Source of the DNA: Paucibacter sp. KCTC 42545
GTDB lineage: Bacteria; Pseudomonadota; Gammaproteobacteria; Burkholderiales; Burkholderiaceae_C
Length of the DNA stretch: 64,000 bases
Direction of reading: 5' to 3'
NCBI RefSeq assembly: GCF_001477625.1
Contig: NZ_CP013692.1
Span: forward strand, 3,906,001-3,970,000
The position numbers and the translations under genes are program-made. The stretch's first letter is position 1. Every line of letters starts with the position of its first letter. Positions 55,245 to 64,000 of this stretch are shown here, in pieces. Under the pieces are notes generated by a model. That model had not been told where the DNA came from. It did no database searches and worked only from the letters and a program-made list of their open reading frames with translations.

Positions 55245-58046
55245 TTAGAAGCGGTACTCAGCACCCACCTTGACGGTGCGCGGACGCAGGGCAAAGCCGT
55301 CACGCAGATTGACCGGTGCGGGGTTGTTCATCAGGTTGCCGATGTTCAAGCCCAGGGTCAGACCCTTGAAGCCGCGGTAGCTGACGTTCAGGTCGGTACG
55401 CAGATAGCTGTCGATGTAGCAAGGATAAGCACCCGGCTTCAGACGTGCCTGGCAGGCAGCTTCGCCCCAGCTGGCTGCGTCGGTTTCATCGTTGTTCAGC
55501 TTGGTGGCCGAGGTGTAGTTGAAACGCAGACCGCCGGTCCAGTCGTTCTTGCTCCAGGCCACGCTGAAGATGCTGCGCAGACGCGGTGCATTGCGATTGC
55601 CGACGCGGTTCGGACGGAACTCATTGGCCTCGATATCCCACTCGCGCATGGTCAATGCGTAAGTCGCGTTCAGGCCCAGATTCAGGGTACCGAACTCAGG
55701 GCTGCTGACGCGGCCCTTGATGTCGAAGTCGATGCCGGAGGACTCGGTCTTACCGAAGTTCTCATACTGCAGCAACAAGGTCACCAGCTCGCCAGCGCCC
55801 CAGGACACATTGGCCTTGGGATCGAGCTGGTTAGCGCGCGCTGCACGGGCCAGATCGGTACCGCTGACGGGCACGCGAGCGATCAAGTCCTTGTAGCCGG
55901 CATCGGCTTCGCGGGCCAGCACATAGTCCGGATCACGATAGGCGATTTCGTCGCGGCGCTCAATCTTGTAGTAATCGACAGCGATCGACAGGTTCTTGGT
56001 CGGATCGAAGACGAAGCCGACGGTCGCGCTGCGCGACAGCTCAGGCTTGACGTTCGGGTTGGCCGAGATCATGGCCGGCACCGACACCAAGCAGCCCGAG
56101 TTGAAGGCCGAGGTCGCGTCTTGCTTGTCGTTGGCATCGCCGTTCTTCAGGATGTCGCGGATCTTGGTGGCGGTATCGCAGCGCTTCGGGTCAACGGTGT
56201 TGTTGAAGAAGCCGGTCAGGCCAACCTTGCCCAGCGTTTCCGGAATGTTAGGAGCACGGAAGCCTTCCGACACAGTACCGCGCAACATCAGCATTTGCGG
56301 CAGCACTTCGAAGCGAGCACCCAGCTTGGGCGAGAAGTGACCGTCAAAGCCAGTGGCCTTGTCGTAACGCACAGCAGCATTGGCAGTGAAGCCCTTGAAC
56401 AGAGGCGCTTCCACTTCGGCGAAAGCGGCGTCTTGCTTGCGATCACCCTCGATCCAGACCGAGCCGGTGCTGATGATTTCAGCATTCAGCAGGTTTTCGG
56501 TCGACTTGATCTTGACGCTTTCCTCGCGGTGCTCAACACCGAAGGCACCCATCACGGCGCCGGCCGGCAGGTTGAACAACTCGCCGCTCAATTTCGCGTC
56601 GATGTAGTTCGTGCTGTTCGAACCTTCCATGCCGTGCTTACGGAACATGCGGCCCAGCAGCTCAGAGCTGTTGGCGCCACCGATCTTGTACTCGCCACTG
56701 CTGACGGCATTGATGAAATCGGTGCGATGTGCGCCGATACCATCCTTCTGACCATCGGCGCCAATGCGGCCGATCACAGTTTCCCAATCCCAATTGCCGA
56801 AGGTGCCCTTCAAGCCGGCTTGGACGCGGTACTGGCTGGCATCAGCCGGCGTGGACCACATGCCCAGGTCGTCCATGAAGCGGTATTCCAGACCCGCAAC
56901 GCCACCGGTGTTGTTGGCCGGGTTGTTGGCAGCCAGCAGGGGCTTGTTGACCAGCTGAACCTTCTTGCTATTGCCGTCGAACCACTTGAACTGCGTGCCC
57001 GGTGCATTCATGCCGTAAGGCAGTGCCAGGTAGTCGGTCGTGGTCTTGGAGTAAGACGCTTCGCCGAAAGCCTCAATCGTGTCCGACACCAGATAACGAC
57101 CGGAAGCGAACAAGTTCATGCGCTTGGCTGGGTCATAGGACTGGTTCAGGCTATTGATATCGGTGGTGCAAGCACCGGCCGAGTTCTTCTGCGAGGCCGG
57201 GCAGCTCGGCACCGGTACGCGCGCGCCGCTGGTGGCTTGCACGAAGGAGCCATTGACGACCTTGCCCTTGATCAAATTGCCAGGGTAAGACGTCAGGCTC
57301 GGGTCACCCAGTGCTGGGTTGACGATTTGCTTGTGATAAGGGGCGTACGAGCTCAGCGCGTCGGCCAGGGTGTAGCCTTCACGCTTGTAGAACTCGGCGT
57401 TCACCAAGACGTTGAAACGGTCCTTGGCCAGGTTACCGAAGCCTGCGACGACGCTGGCCGTGGCTTGCTTCTGCAGCGCTGGGCTGACGCCGGTTTGGTA
57501 GTTGGCGCTGACGCCAACGCCTTCGAAATCTTTGCGGGTGATGATGTTGATCACACCGGCCATGGCGTCAGAGCCATAGACAGCGGATGCGCCGTCCTTC
57601 AGCACTTCGATGCGCTCGATCGCGTCGGCCGGGATGGAGTCAACGTTGACGAAGGTTTCCTTGGCGCCATCGGCCAAGGCGTAATAGGCGACACGGCGGC
57701 CGTTCATCAGCACCAAGGTTGCGCCCTTGCCCAAGCCGCGCAGGGATGCGCCGGTGGCGCCAGCGGCGAAGCTGGTGGAGTTGCCGTTGTCGCTGATCTC
57801 GTTCGTGGTGGTGGAAGTGATGGTGTCCAGCACTTGGCGAACGGTGTTCGCGCCCGTTTGCTTGATCTCGCTACGTGTCACCACGGTCACGGGCGACGCG
57901 GTTTCAGCTGCCAAACGTTTGATGTTCGAGCCGGTCACTTCGACGCGCTCGAGTTGCTGAGCAGGAGCCGTCTGAGCCTGAGCCGACAAAGCAACAACTG
58001 TGAACACGGCCGCACTGACTGCGCTGAACTTGCAATTCCTCAACAT
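55245..58046 (-). CDS. TonB-dependent outer-membrane receptor, second type
   Basis: About 933 residues. A signal peptide (SAVSAAVFTVVALSAQAQ) leads into QQLERVEVTGSNIKRL, the same TonB-box and linker as in the receptor at 51770, then a plug with VTRSEIKQTGANTVRQVLDT, LRGLGKGATLVLMNGRRVAY and GSDAMAGVINIITRKDF. The barrel ends RPRTVKVGAEYRF. The two receptors share the plug pattern but their barrels differ, so this is not a recent duplication. AAAAGGA is six bases before the ATG at 58046; an ATG two codons earlier is possible. Confidence 0.92.
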   Translation of the reverse strand: MLRNCKFSAVSAAVFTVVALSAQAQTAPAQQLERVEVTGSNIKRLAAETASPVTVVTRSEIKQTGANTVRQVLDTITSTTTNEISDNGNSTSFAAGATGASLRGLGKGATLVLMNGRRVAYYALADGAKETFVNVDSIPADAIERIEVLKDGASAVYGSDAMAGVINIITRKDFEGVGVSANYQTGVSPALQKQATASVVAGFGNLAKDRFNVLVNAEFYKREGYTLADALSSYAPYHKQIVNPALGDPSLTSYPGNLIKGKVVNGSFVQATSGARVPVPSCPASQKNSAGACTTDINSLNQSYDPAKRMNLFASGRYLVSDTIEAFGEASYSKTTTDYLALPYGMNAPGTQFKWFDGNSKKVQLVNKPLLAANNPANNTGGVAGLEYRFMDDLGMWSTPADASQYRVQAGLKGTFGNWDWETVIGRIGADGQKDGIGAHRTDFINAVSSGEYKIGGANSSELLGRMFRKHGMEGSNSTNYIDAKLSGELFNLPAGAVMGAFGVEHREESVKIKSTENLLNAEIISTGSVWIEGDRKQDAAFAEVEAPLFKGFTANAAVRYDKATGFDGHFSPKLGARFEVLPQMLMLRGTVSEGFRAPNIPETLGKVGLTGFFNNTVDPKRCDTATKIRDILKNGDANDKQDATSAFNSGCLVSVPAMISANPNVKPELSRSATVGFVFDPTKNLSIAVDYYKIERRDEIAYRDPDYVLAREADAGYKDLIARVPVSGTDLARAARANQLDPKANVSWGAGELVTLLLQYENFGKTESSGIDFDIKGRVSSPEFGTLNLGLNATYALTMREWDIEANEFRPNRVGNRNAPRLRSIFSVAWSKNDWTGGLRFNYTSATKLNNDETDAASWGEAACQARLKPGAYPCYIDSYLRTDLNVSYRGFKGLTLGLNIGNLMNNPAPVNLRDGFALRPRTVKVGAEYRF

Positions 58047-58581
58047 GAGCATCCTTTTGGGAGTGGTGGACAAAAAAAGCCACTTGCCTCCTGGGTGCGA
58101 TCTTGATGAGATGGCTAGTGGAGGCTAGCGGCACTTCTTCACAAAACTTTAACTTGAAGTCGGCACGCTTTACACAGCAGCAACACCTGTGTTTCAGGTG
58201 CAACGGGGAAGTAAAAAACGTCGCAAGTTATGGCAGGGAATTTTTCCCACGGCGAACGCGACATAACGGCAAAACTTCACGGCGTTCTGCATAAATTCCC
58301 GATGGGCAGGGAGATATCGCCACTTGCCGCCTGAATCGCATGATGTGGCACTTGATGCCAAAACTTGGCCACAGGCGGCCCCGCGCGATGCTCGCACGCC
58401 ACTACCGTGCGGCTGTCGCACGCCCAAAAAGTCGAACGCTGCCCCGCGAGGGACTGCTTATCGACATACGAAGGCTGGGCGTTTGGCCTTTATTTGCCCA
58501 AAAAGCCCGGCATAGGCGCAAGGATGCGGCCGGCATTGTCATCCAAAGCAAACGCGCCAGAGAAGTGCGCCGACAAAACGC
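58047..58581. other. Intergenic region upstream of the second TonB receptor
   Basis: About 535 bases with no convincing gene, probably holding the receptor promoter on the minus strand. The stretch 58060-58220 is AT-richer than its surroundings, with an A-run (AAAAAAAG) near 58073. No hexamers could be fixed confidently. Confidence 0.45.
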
Positions 58582-58612
58582 AAAAGCCCCGCAGCAAAGC
58601 TGCGGGGCTTTT
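58582..58612 (-). terminator. Intrinsic terminator downstream of glcB
   Basis: AAAAGCCCCGCAGC aaa GCTGCGGGGCTTTT is a perfect 14-bp stem, 67 bases after the malate synthase stop codon. A and T runs on both sides make it able to work in both directions. Confidence 0.93.
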
Positions 58613-58679
58613 GTAAAAGCGCCTCAGCGGCTTGGAAGAAAAGCTCGGCATGCCGAGCCTTTCCAGCATCACTTTTCGC

Positions 58680-60863
58680 TCAGGAGGCCTTCACTTTCAA
58701 GCGCCAGGCATGCAGCAGCGGCTCGGTGTAGCCGCTGGGCTGCACCAGGCCCTTGAACACCAGATCCAGCGCAGCCTGGTAGGCGGCTGAAGTCTTGAAG
58801 TGGCCGGCCATCGGCTGGTAGGCCGCGTCGCCCGCGTTCTGGGCGTCCACCACGGCAGCCATGCGCTCGAAGGTGGCGTTGACTTGCGCGGCGTTGGTGA
58901 CGCCGTGGTGCAGCCAGTTGGCGATGTGCTGGCTGGAGATGCGCAAGGTGGCGCGGTCTTCCATCAGACCGATATTGTGGATATCGGGCACCTTGGAGCA
59001 ACCCACGCCCTGGTCAACCCAGCGCACCACATAGCCGAGGATGCCCTGGGCGTTGTTGTCCAGCTCTTGCTGAACCTCGGCGGCCGACCACTCGGCCTTG
59101 GCCACCACCGGGATCTGCAGCAAATTATTCAGAATGGCGTGGCGCTCAGCGTCGGCATCAATCTTTTCCAACTCCTGCTGCACCGCCGCCACATTGACCT
59201 GGTGGTAGTGCAAGGCGTGCAAGGTGGCCGCGGTGGGCGACGGCACCCAGGCGGTGTTGGCGCCGGCCTTGGGATGAGCGATTTTTTGCTCCAGCATGGC
59301 GGCCATCAGGTCGGGCATGGCCCACATGCCTTTGCCGATCTGGGCGCGGCCGCGCAGGCCGCAGCTCAAGCCGGTCAGCACATTGCTGCGCTCGTAAGCC
59401 GCGATCCAGGCGCTGGTCTTCATATCGCCCTTGCGGAACATCGCGCCGGCCTGCATGGCGGTGTGCATCTCGTCGCCGGTGCGGTCCAGGAAGCCGGTGT
59501 TGATGAAGGCCACGCGGCTAGCGGCTGCGGCGATGCAGGCCTTCAGATTGACGCTGGTGCGGCGCTCTTCGTCCATGATGCCCAGCTTGACGGTATTGGC
59601 GGGCAGGCCCAGCAAGGCCTCGACGCGGCCGAAGATCTCGCTGGCAAAAGCCACCTCGGCCGGGCCGTGCATCTTGGGCTTGACGATGTAGACCGAGCCA
59701 GTGCGGCTATTACCCTTGCGTTGGAGGTCGTGAATGGCAATGGTGGTGGTGACCACGGCGTCCAAGATCCCCTCCGGAATCTCCTTCGTGCCATTGGCAT
59801 ACAGCACCGCCGGGTTGGTCATCAGGTGACCGACATTGCGCACAAACATCAGCGAGCGGCCATGCAGCACGACCTGACCCTGGCCATTGGCCGCCGTGTA
59901 AGTGCGGTCGGCATTGAGGCGGCGGGTGATGGTCTTGCCGCCCTTTTCCAATTCTTCGGTCAGGGTGCCTTTCAGAATGCCCAGCCAGTTGCGATAGGCC
60001 AGAACCTTGTCTTCGGCATCCACAGCAGCGACCGAATCTTCCAGATCCAGAATGGTGGACAGCGCGGCTTCCATCACCACATCGCTGACGCCCGCGGCAT
60101 CGCTGGCACCGATGGCGGTGCTGCGGTCGATTTGAATGTCCAGATGCAGACCGTTATGGCGCAAGAGCACCGAGTGCGGCTCGCTGGCCTCGCCTTGATA
60201 GCCCACGAATTGCGCGGCATCGGCCAGGCCCGTCACTGCGCCGCCGGCCAAGCTCACCTGCAGCTGTCCGCCTTCGATGCGGTAGCCGGTGGCGTCCTTG
60301 TGCGAGCCCTGCGCCAGCGGCGCGGCCTGATCCAGCACCTGGCGGGCATAGGCAATCACCTTGGCGCCGCGCACCGGGTTGTAGCGGCCGGCCTTTTCAG
60401 CGCCATCGGCTTCAGAGATGGCATCGGTGCCATAGAGCGCGTCGTACAGCGAGCCCCAGCGCGCATTGGCGGCGTTCAAGGCATAACGCGCATTCAAGAT
60501 GGGCACCACCAGCTGCGGGCCGGCTTGGGTGGCCAATTCGGCATCGACATTGGCGGTGCTGATTTGCACCGCGCCGGGCGCGGGCACCAGATAGCCGATT
60601 TGCTCCAGAAAGGCGCGGTAGGCGGGCATGTCGGCGATCGGGCCGGGGTGGGCGCTGTGCCAGCTATCCAACTCGGTCTGCAGGCGATCACGCTCGGCCA
60701 GCAAGGCGATGTTCTTTGGGGCCAGGTCTTGCACGATGGCGTCAAAGCCGGCCCAGAACTTAGCGGCGTCGACACCCGTACCCGGCAAGACTTCTTGCTC
60801 GATGAATTGCGCCAGTTCGGTGGCGACTTGCAGGCCGTGATGGGTGGTGCGTGCGGTGCTCAT
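58680..60863 (-). CDS. glcB: Malate synthase G
   Basis: A 727-residue cytoplasmic enzyme that condenses glyoxylate with acetyl-CoA to malate. Length and landmarks match isoform [21 protein letters not shown] near residue 130, [20 protein letters not shown] with the magnesium-binding residues, [39 protein letters not shown] and [18 protein letters not shown]. It serves growth on acetate, fatty acids or glycolate. GAGGA is eight bases before the ATG. It is monocistronic, ends at a strong terminator, and is divergent from a LysR gene that may control it. Confidence 0.97.
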   Translation of the reverse strand: MSTARTTHHGLQVATELAQFIEQEVLPGTGVDAAKFWAGFDAIVQDLAPKNIALLAERDRLQTELDSWHSAHPGPIADMPAYRAFLEQIGYLVPAPGAVQISTANVDAELATQAGPQLVVPILNARYALNAANARWGSLYDALYGTDAISEADGAEKAGRYNPVRGAKVIAYARQVLDQAAPLAQGSHKDATGYRIEGGQLQVSLAGGAVTGLADAAQFVGYQGEASEPHSVLLRHNGLHLDIQIDRSTAIGASDAAGVSDVVMEAALSTILDLEDSVAAVDAEDKVLAYRNWLGILKGTLTEELEKGGKTITRRLNADRTYTAANGQGQVVLHGRSLMFVRNVGHLMTNPAVLYANGTKEIPEGILDAVVTTTIAIHDLQRKGNSRTGSVYIVKPKMHGPAEVAFASEIFGRVEALLGLPANTVKLGIMDEERRTSVNLKACIAAAASRVAFINTGFLDRTGDEMHTAMQAGAMFRKGDMKTSAWIAAYERSNVLTGLSCGLRGRAQIGKGMWAMPDLMAAMLEQKIAHPKAGANTAWVPSPTAATLHALHYHQVNVAAVQQELEKIDADAERHAILNNLLQIPVVAKAEWSAAEVQQELDNNAQGILGYVVRWVDQGVGCSKVPDIHNIGLMEDRATLRISSQHIANWLHHGVTNAAQVNATFERMAAVVDAQNAGDAAYQPMAGHFKTSAAYQAALDLVFKGLVQPSGYTEPLLHAWRLKVKAS

Positions 60864-60935
60864 GGCGGAATCCTCGGGTTTTATTGCGTAAGGCGACGAA
60901 TCAAGGCCCTCAATTTATGCCAGTTTGACGACGCG

Positions 60936-60960
60936 ATTCATGACACCGCGTGCATTGAAT
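60936..60960. promoter_or_regulatory. Candidate LysR-type operator between glcB and the regulator gene
   Basis: ATTCA (60936-60940) and TGAAT (60956-60960) form an interrupted palindrome, with further ATG/CAT symmetry inward, in the 167-base divergent promoter region. LysR proteins usually bind a T-N11-A dyad near their own promoter. The match is modest. Confidence 0.35.
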
Positions 60961-61030
60961 ACATATACAAAACGAGCTAATCCACCGAAAGTTCTACTTT
61001 TTCATTGCGATCAGCAGGAGAATCAGGCGC

Positions 61031-61951
61031 ATGGATCGCCTCAAACAGATTGAATCCTTCGTCAGCGTGGCCACCCGCGGCAGCTTGACGGCAGCCGCCG
61101 CCGTCGAGGGCGTGGCCCCGGCAGTGATGGGGCGGCGCATCGATGCGCTGGAGGCGCGGCTAGGCGTCAAGCTGCTGCTGCGCACAACGCGGCGCATCAC
61201 CCTCACCCACGAGGGCAGCGCCTTTTTGGAAGACTGCCAGCGCCTGCTGGTGGAGTTTGCCAATGCGGAATCCAGCGTCAGCGCTGGTGGCGTGAAGGCC
61301 AGCGGCTTGCTGCGCCTGACCGCACCGGCCGGCTTCGGGCGCCGCCATGTGGCGCCCCTGGTGCCCGACTTTCTGGCCCTGCATCCGGACGTGAGCGTTT
61401 CGCTCAATTTGAGCGACCGGGTAGTGGACATTGCCGGCGAAGGCTATGACTGCGCCGTGCGCCTGGGCGACCTGCCCGACTCCAGCCTGGTCAGCCAACG
61501 CCTGGCCGACAACCGGCGCCTGTGCGTGGGTGCGCCGGCCTATTTGAAGCGTGCCGGCGCGCCCAAACATCCGTCAGAGTTGGCGCGCCACGCTTGCCTG
61601 ATGCTCAGCTCTGACGCCAGCCAGACGCGCGGCTGGGCCTTTCGCATCGACGGGGAATTGAGCCACTTGCGCCCCAGCGGCCGGCTCGACTGCAGCGACG
61701 GCCAGGTACTGCACGACTGGTGCTTGCGCGGCCTGGGCCTGGCCTGGCGCAGCACCTGGGAGGTGGAGCAAGACATTGCGGCCGGGCGCCTGCAAACCGT
61801 GCTGGACGACTTCGCCGCGCCACCCAATGGCATCTACGCCCTGCTGCCGCAACGCAAGCATTTGCCACTGCGGGTGCGGCTGTGGGTGGACTTTCTCAAA
61901 CAAAACTATGCCAAGCCGGAGTATTGGCGCAACAGCGCCAAGTCGGCCTGA
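61031..61951 (+). CDS. LysR-family transcriptional regulator
   Basis: A 306-residue regulator. The N-terminal winged helix-turn-helix (about 1-60) reads MDRLKQIESFVSVATRGSLT, then AVEGVAPAVMGRRIDALEAR, a slightly unusual version of the family's S-x-S-x-V recognition helix. An RLGVKLLLRTTRRITLTHEG linker follows and then a periplasmic-binding-protein-like effector domain to the end (LRLTAPAGFGRRHVAPLVPD). It lies divergent from glcB, so glcB is a possible target. The effector is unknown. Confidence 0.93.
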   Translation: MDRLKQIESFVSVATRGSLTAAAAVEGVAPAVMGRRIDALEARLGVKLLLRTTRRITLTHEGSAFLEDCQRLLVEFANAESSVSAGGVKASGLLRLTAPAGFGRRHVAPLVPDFLALHPDVSVSLNLSDRVVDIAGEGYDCAVRLGDLPDSSLVSQRLADNRRLCVGAPAYLKRAGAPKHPSELARHACLMLSSDASQTRGWAFRIDGELSHLRPSGRLDCSDGQVLHDWCLRGLGLAWRSTWEVEQDIAAGRLQTVLDDFAAPPNGIYALLPQRKHLPLRVRLWVDFLKQNYAKPEYWRNSAKSA

Positions 61952-61954
61952 GGC

Positions 61955-64000
61955 TCAGGGCAATCGCTGTTCTGTCCAGCTGAAATGCGGCTGCCACTGC
62001 TGGACCCAGCCGGGCAGATCTGCCGCCGGCATCGGCCTGGCGATGCCATAGCCCTGTGCCAGATCGCAGCCCAAGCCGATCAGCAGGGCGCCGTGCTGAG
62101 CCGTCTCCACACCTTCGGCAATCACCTCGCAACCAAAGGCTTGCGCCATGCCGATGACGCTCTTGAGGATGGCAATATCGACGGGGTTGTCCAACATATC
62201 GCGCACAAAGCTCTGATCGATCTTCAGCTCAGCCACCGGCAAGCGCTTCAGATAGGTCAGCGAGGAATAGCCGGTGCCAAAGTCATCCAGCGCGAAGCGC
62301 ACGCCCATGGTCTTGCATTCGTTCATCACCCGAACGACATGGCTCATGTCCTCCAAGGCCGAGGTTTCCAAAACCTCCAACTCCAAACCAGCCGGGTTGA
62401 CAGCCGGATGAGCCGCCAACAGCAGCCGCAGTCGAGCAACAAAATCGGCCTGCTGCAGCTGCCGTGCCCCGATATTCACACTGACTGACATTGCCAAGCC
62501 CTGCTGCAACCAGAGTTCCTGTTGCCGCAAGGTGGCGTCAATCACCCACTCCCCCACCTCCACCGCCAGCGGGTGATCTTCAATCACGGGCAAAAACTCA
62601 GCCGGGGCGAGCAAGCCACGCTCCGGGTGCTGCCAGCGGATCAAGGCTTCGGCGCCCAGCACAAGGCCGGCCCGCATATCGACCTTGGGTTGAAAGTACA
62701 GCAAGAACTCGCCCTGATGGAGCGCCTGGCGAATGCGCTGCAGGCTTTCATGGTGACCGCGCACGCTGCGGTCCTGCTCGGCATCGAAGACGTGATAGCG
62801 GTTCTTGCCGGCCAGCTTGGCCTGGTACATGGCTTGATCGGCTTGCCGCAAGAGCTGATCGGCATCGATCTCAATGCCTTGCGGATAGAAGGTCACGCCC
62901 AGGCTGCCCGAGACCTGCAGCGTTGTGCCGCGCACTTGCAAAGGCTGGGCCGCGGCAGCCAGCAGGCGGGTCAGCATGGGCAGGCTGGCCGGCACATCGT
63001 CCAGATCCACCAGCACGGCCACAAACTCATCACCGCCCAAGCGCGCCAGCGTGTCCCCTTCGCGAAGCGCATTTTTCATGTGCTCCGCCAAAGCGATCAG
63101 CATCAGGTCCCCGACCTCATGCCCATGCTGGTCATTGATCGCCTTGAAGCCGTCCAGATCCAAGAACGCGACCGCCAACTGATTGCCTCGGCGCTGCGCC
63201 TGCAGCATGGCCTGCTGCAGGCGGTCGGCCAAGAGCAGGCGATTGGGCAGATGGGTCAACGCATCAAAGTGAGCCAGGTGACGCAGCTGCGCTTCTTGCT
63301 CGCGTTGCACCGTGACATCGGAGAACAGCGAGACGTAGTTGACCGTGTTGCCCGCAGCATCCAAGACCGCGGTGATGGTCTGCATCGAGGCGAACAACTC
63401 ACCCGTCTTGCGCCGATTCCAAATATCAATCTGCACATGACCGTGGCTGCGCAGTTCGGCAAACATATTGCGGTAGAAGTCGGCGTTCTGGCGACCACTG
63501 CCAAACAGCCGCGGATTGCAACCGACGATCTCCTCCACTGAGTAGCCGGTAATGCGGCAGAAGGCCTCGTTGACCGCCAGAATGCTGCCGTCGGGTGCGG
63601 TGATCATGATGCCCTCGCGGGCATGGGTGAAGACTTTGGCCGCCAGGGAATTGGCTTGTTCAGCCTGCTTGCGCGCATCGATGTCCATGACCGCCAAGTG
63701 CATCAGCGACTCGCCACCTTCCACCTGCGCGCAGGAGGCCTGTATCTGCACCCAGCGCGTCCCTCCGTCTTGCCCGCCCTTTTGTGTTCCCTTTTGCGAG
63801 CCTTCTTGCCCACCCTCTCGGCTGCGCAAACGCAACTCAAAGGACTGCGGCTCGCCACTGCGCTGCAAGAGCAGGCGGTAGCGATAAAAAATGTCTTGAT
63901 CCTCCGGGCAGATGAAGGCCGCGAACCGGTGGCGCAGCAAATGGCTACGCGGCTGCCCCAAGAGTGAAGCCAGAGCCAGATTGATCTGCTCGATCATGCC
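61955..64000 (-). CDS. PAS-GGDEF-EAL cyclic-di-GMP signalling protein (5' end outside window)
   Basis: At least 681 residues; the frame runs off the right edge and the first visible residues already lie within a PAS-like domain, so the true start is upstream. Visible order: the C-terminal part of a PAS domain with a low-complexity Gly/Gln/Lys insertion (about residues 62-80 from the first Met), a second PAS domain (about 120-225), GGDEF (about 240-400) and EAL (about 415-665). The cyclase site LARLGGDEFVAVL is intact, and the phosphodiesterase domain keeps EALIRW and DDFGTGYSSLTYLKRLP. It could make or degrade c-di-GMP. The stop codon lies three bases from the LysR stop on the other strand. 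Confidence 0.92.
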   Translation of the reverse strand, partial: GMIEQINLALASLLGQPRSHLLRHRFAAFICPEDQDIFYRYRLLLQRSGEPQSFELRLRSREGGQEGSQKGTQKGGQDGGTRWVQIQASCAQVEGGESLMHLAVMDIDARKQAEQANSLAAKVFTHAREGIMITAPDGSILAVNEAFCRITGYSVEEIVGCNPRLFGSGRQNADFYRNMFAELRSHGHVQIDIWNRRKTGELFASMQTITAVLDAAGNTVNYVSLFSDVTVQREQEAQLRHLAHFDALTHLPNRLLLADRLQQAMLQAQRRGNQLAVAFLDLDGFKAINDQHGHEVGDLMLIALAEHMKNALREGDTLARLGGDEFVAVLVDLDDVPASLPMLTRLLAAAAQPLQVRGTTLQVSGSLGVTFYPQGIEIDADQLLRQADQAMYQAKLAGKNRYHVFDAEQDRSVRGHHESLQRIRQALHQGEFLLYFQPKVDMRAGLVLGAEALIRWQHPERGLLAPAEFLPVIEDHPLAVEVGEWVIDATLRQQELWLQQGLAMSVSVNIGARQLQQADFVARLRLLLAAHPAVNPAGLELEVLETSALEDMSHVVRVMNECKTMGVRFALDDFGTGYSSLTYLKRLPVAELKIDQSFVRDMLDNPVDIAILKSVIGMAQAFGCEVIAEGVETAQHGALLIGLGCDLAQGYGIARPMPAADLPGWVQQWQPHFSWTEQRLP

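Noticed and set aside
56121..58106. A 661-codon plus-strand frame opposite the second TonB receptor
   Set aside because: Same shadow effect; no ribosome binding site or recognisable domain.
58800..60980. A 726-codon plus-strand frame opposite glcB
   Set aside because: No domain or signal; composition is His/Gly/Gln-rich as expected from the reverse complement of a real gene, and the malate synthase assignment on the other strand is firm.

Overview
The window is a 64 kb stretch of chromosome from a high-GC betaproteobacterium. The gene set (metX-metW under a SAM-II riboswitch, PEP-CTERM/PrsT proteins, several glutathione S-transferases, LytS/LytR and RstB/RstA-like pairs, large TonB receptors) fits Burkholderiales, most likely the Roseateles/Rubrivivax/Leptothrix neighbourhood. 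The placement is inferred from gene content and codon style, not from a marker gene. No rRNA, tRNA, CRISPR array, prophage or complete insertion sequence was seen.

Layout. 1-6 kb: end of a YghU-type gene, a glutathione S-transferase, small metabolic enzymes, a zinc deacylase and a solute-binding protein. 6-8 kb: metX-metW behind a SAM-II riboswitch and an intrinsic terminator. 8-15 kb: a second solute-binding protein, SppA protease, a membrane-anchored FMN glutamate-synthase-like protein, two more glutathione S-transferases and a NarL-like protein. 15.7-19 kb: a three-gene MacA/FtsX/ATPase export operon. 19.2-19.9 kb: an EthD gene and a small convergent gene separated by a 161-bp MITE-like element. 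20.4-24.2 kb: a THxN PEP-CTERM gene and prsT behind a candidate sigma-54 promoter. 24.5-26.2 kb: purB and a field of repeated hairpins. 26.2-31 kb: a YCII-like secreted protein, a two-component pair, a GNAT-NTF2-like fusion and pyrF. 31.2-37.6 kb: a sensory block made of a multi-PAS hybrid kinase, two paralogous periplasmic Cache proteins and a chemoreceptor. 37.7-42.7 kb: small proteins, a molybdenum hydroxylase (IorAB type) overlapping a SnoaL-like gene, and an esterase. 42.9-47.5 kb: an IMPa-type (M88) metalloprotease lipoprotein converging on an M14 carboxypeptidase. 47.5-51.6 kb: a LytS/LytR pair, YafJ amidotransferase and a geranylgeranyl-reductase-family flavoprotein. 51.7-58 kb: two large TonB-dependent receptors, each with a terminator. 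58.7-64 kb: malate synthase G (glcB), a divergent LysR regulator, and a PAS-GGDEF-EAL protein cut by the window edge.

Most of the region is ordinary housekeeping and signalling. The points that stand out are the SAM-II/terminator leader of metX, the sigma-54-type promoter of the PEP-CTERM/prsT unit, the MITE sitting exactly on two shared stop codons, the repeated stem-loops after purB, and the Cache-Cache-MCP cluster. No clearly new multi-gene system could be demonstrated.
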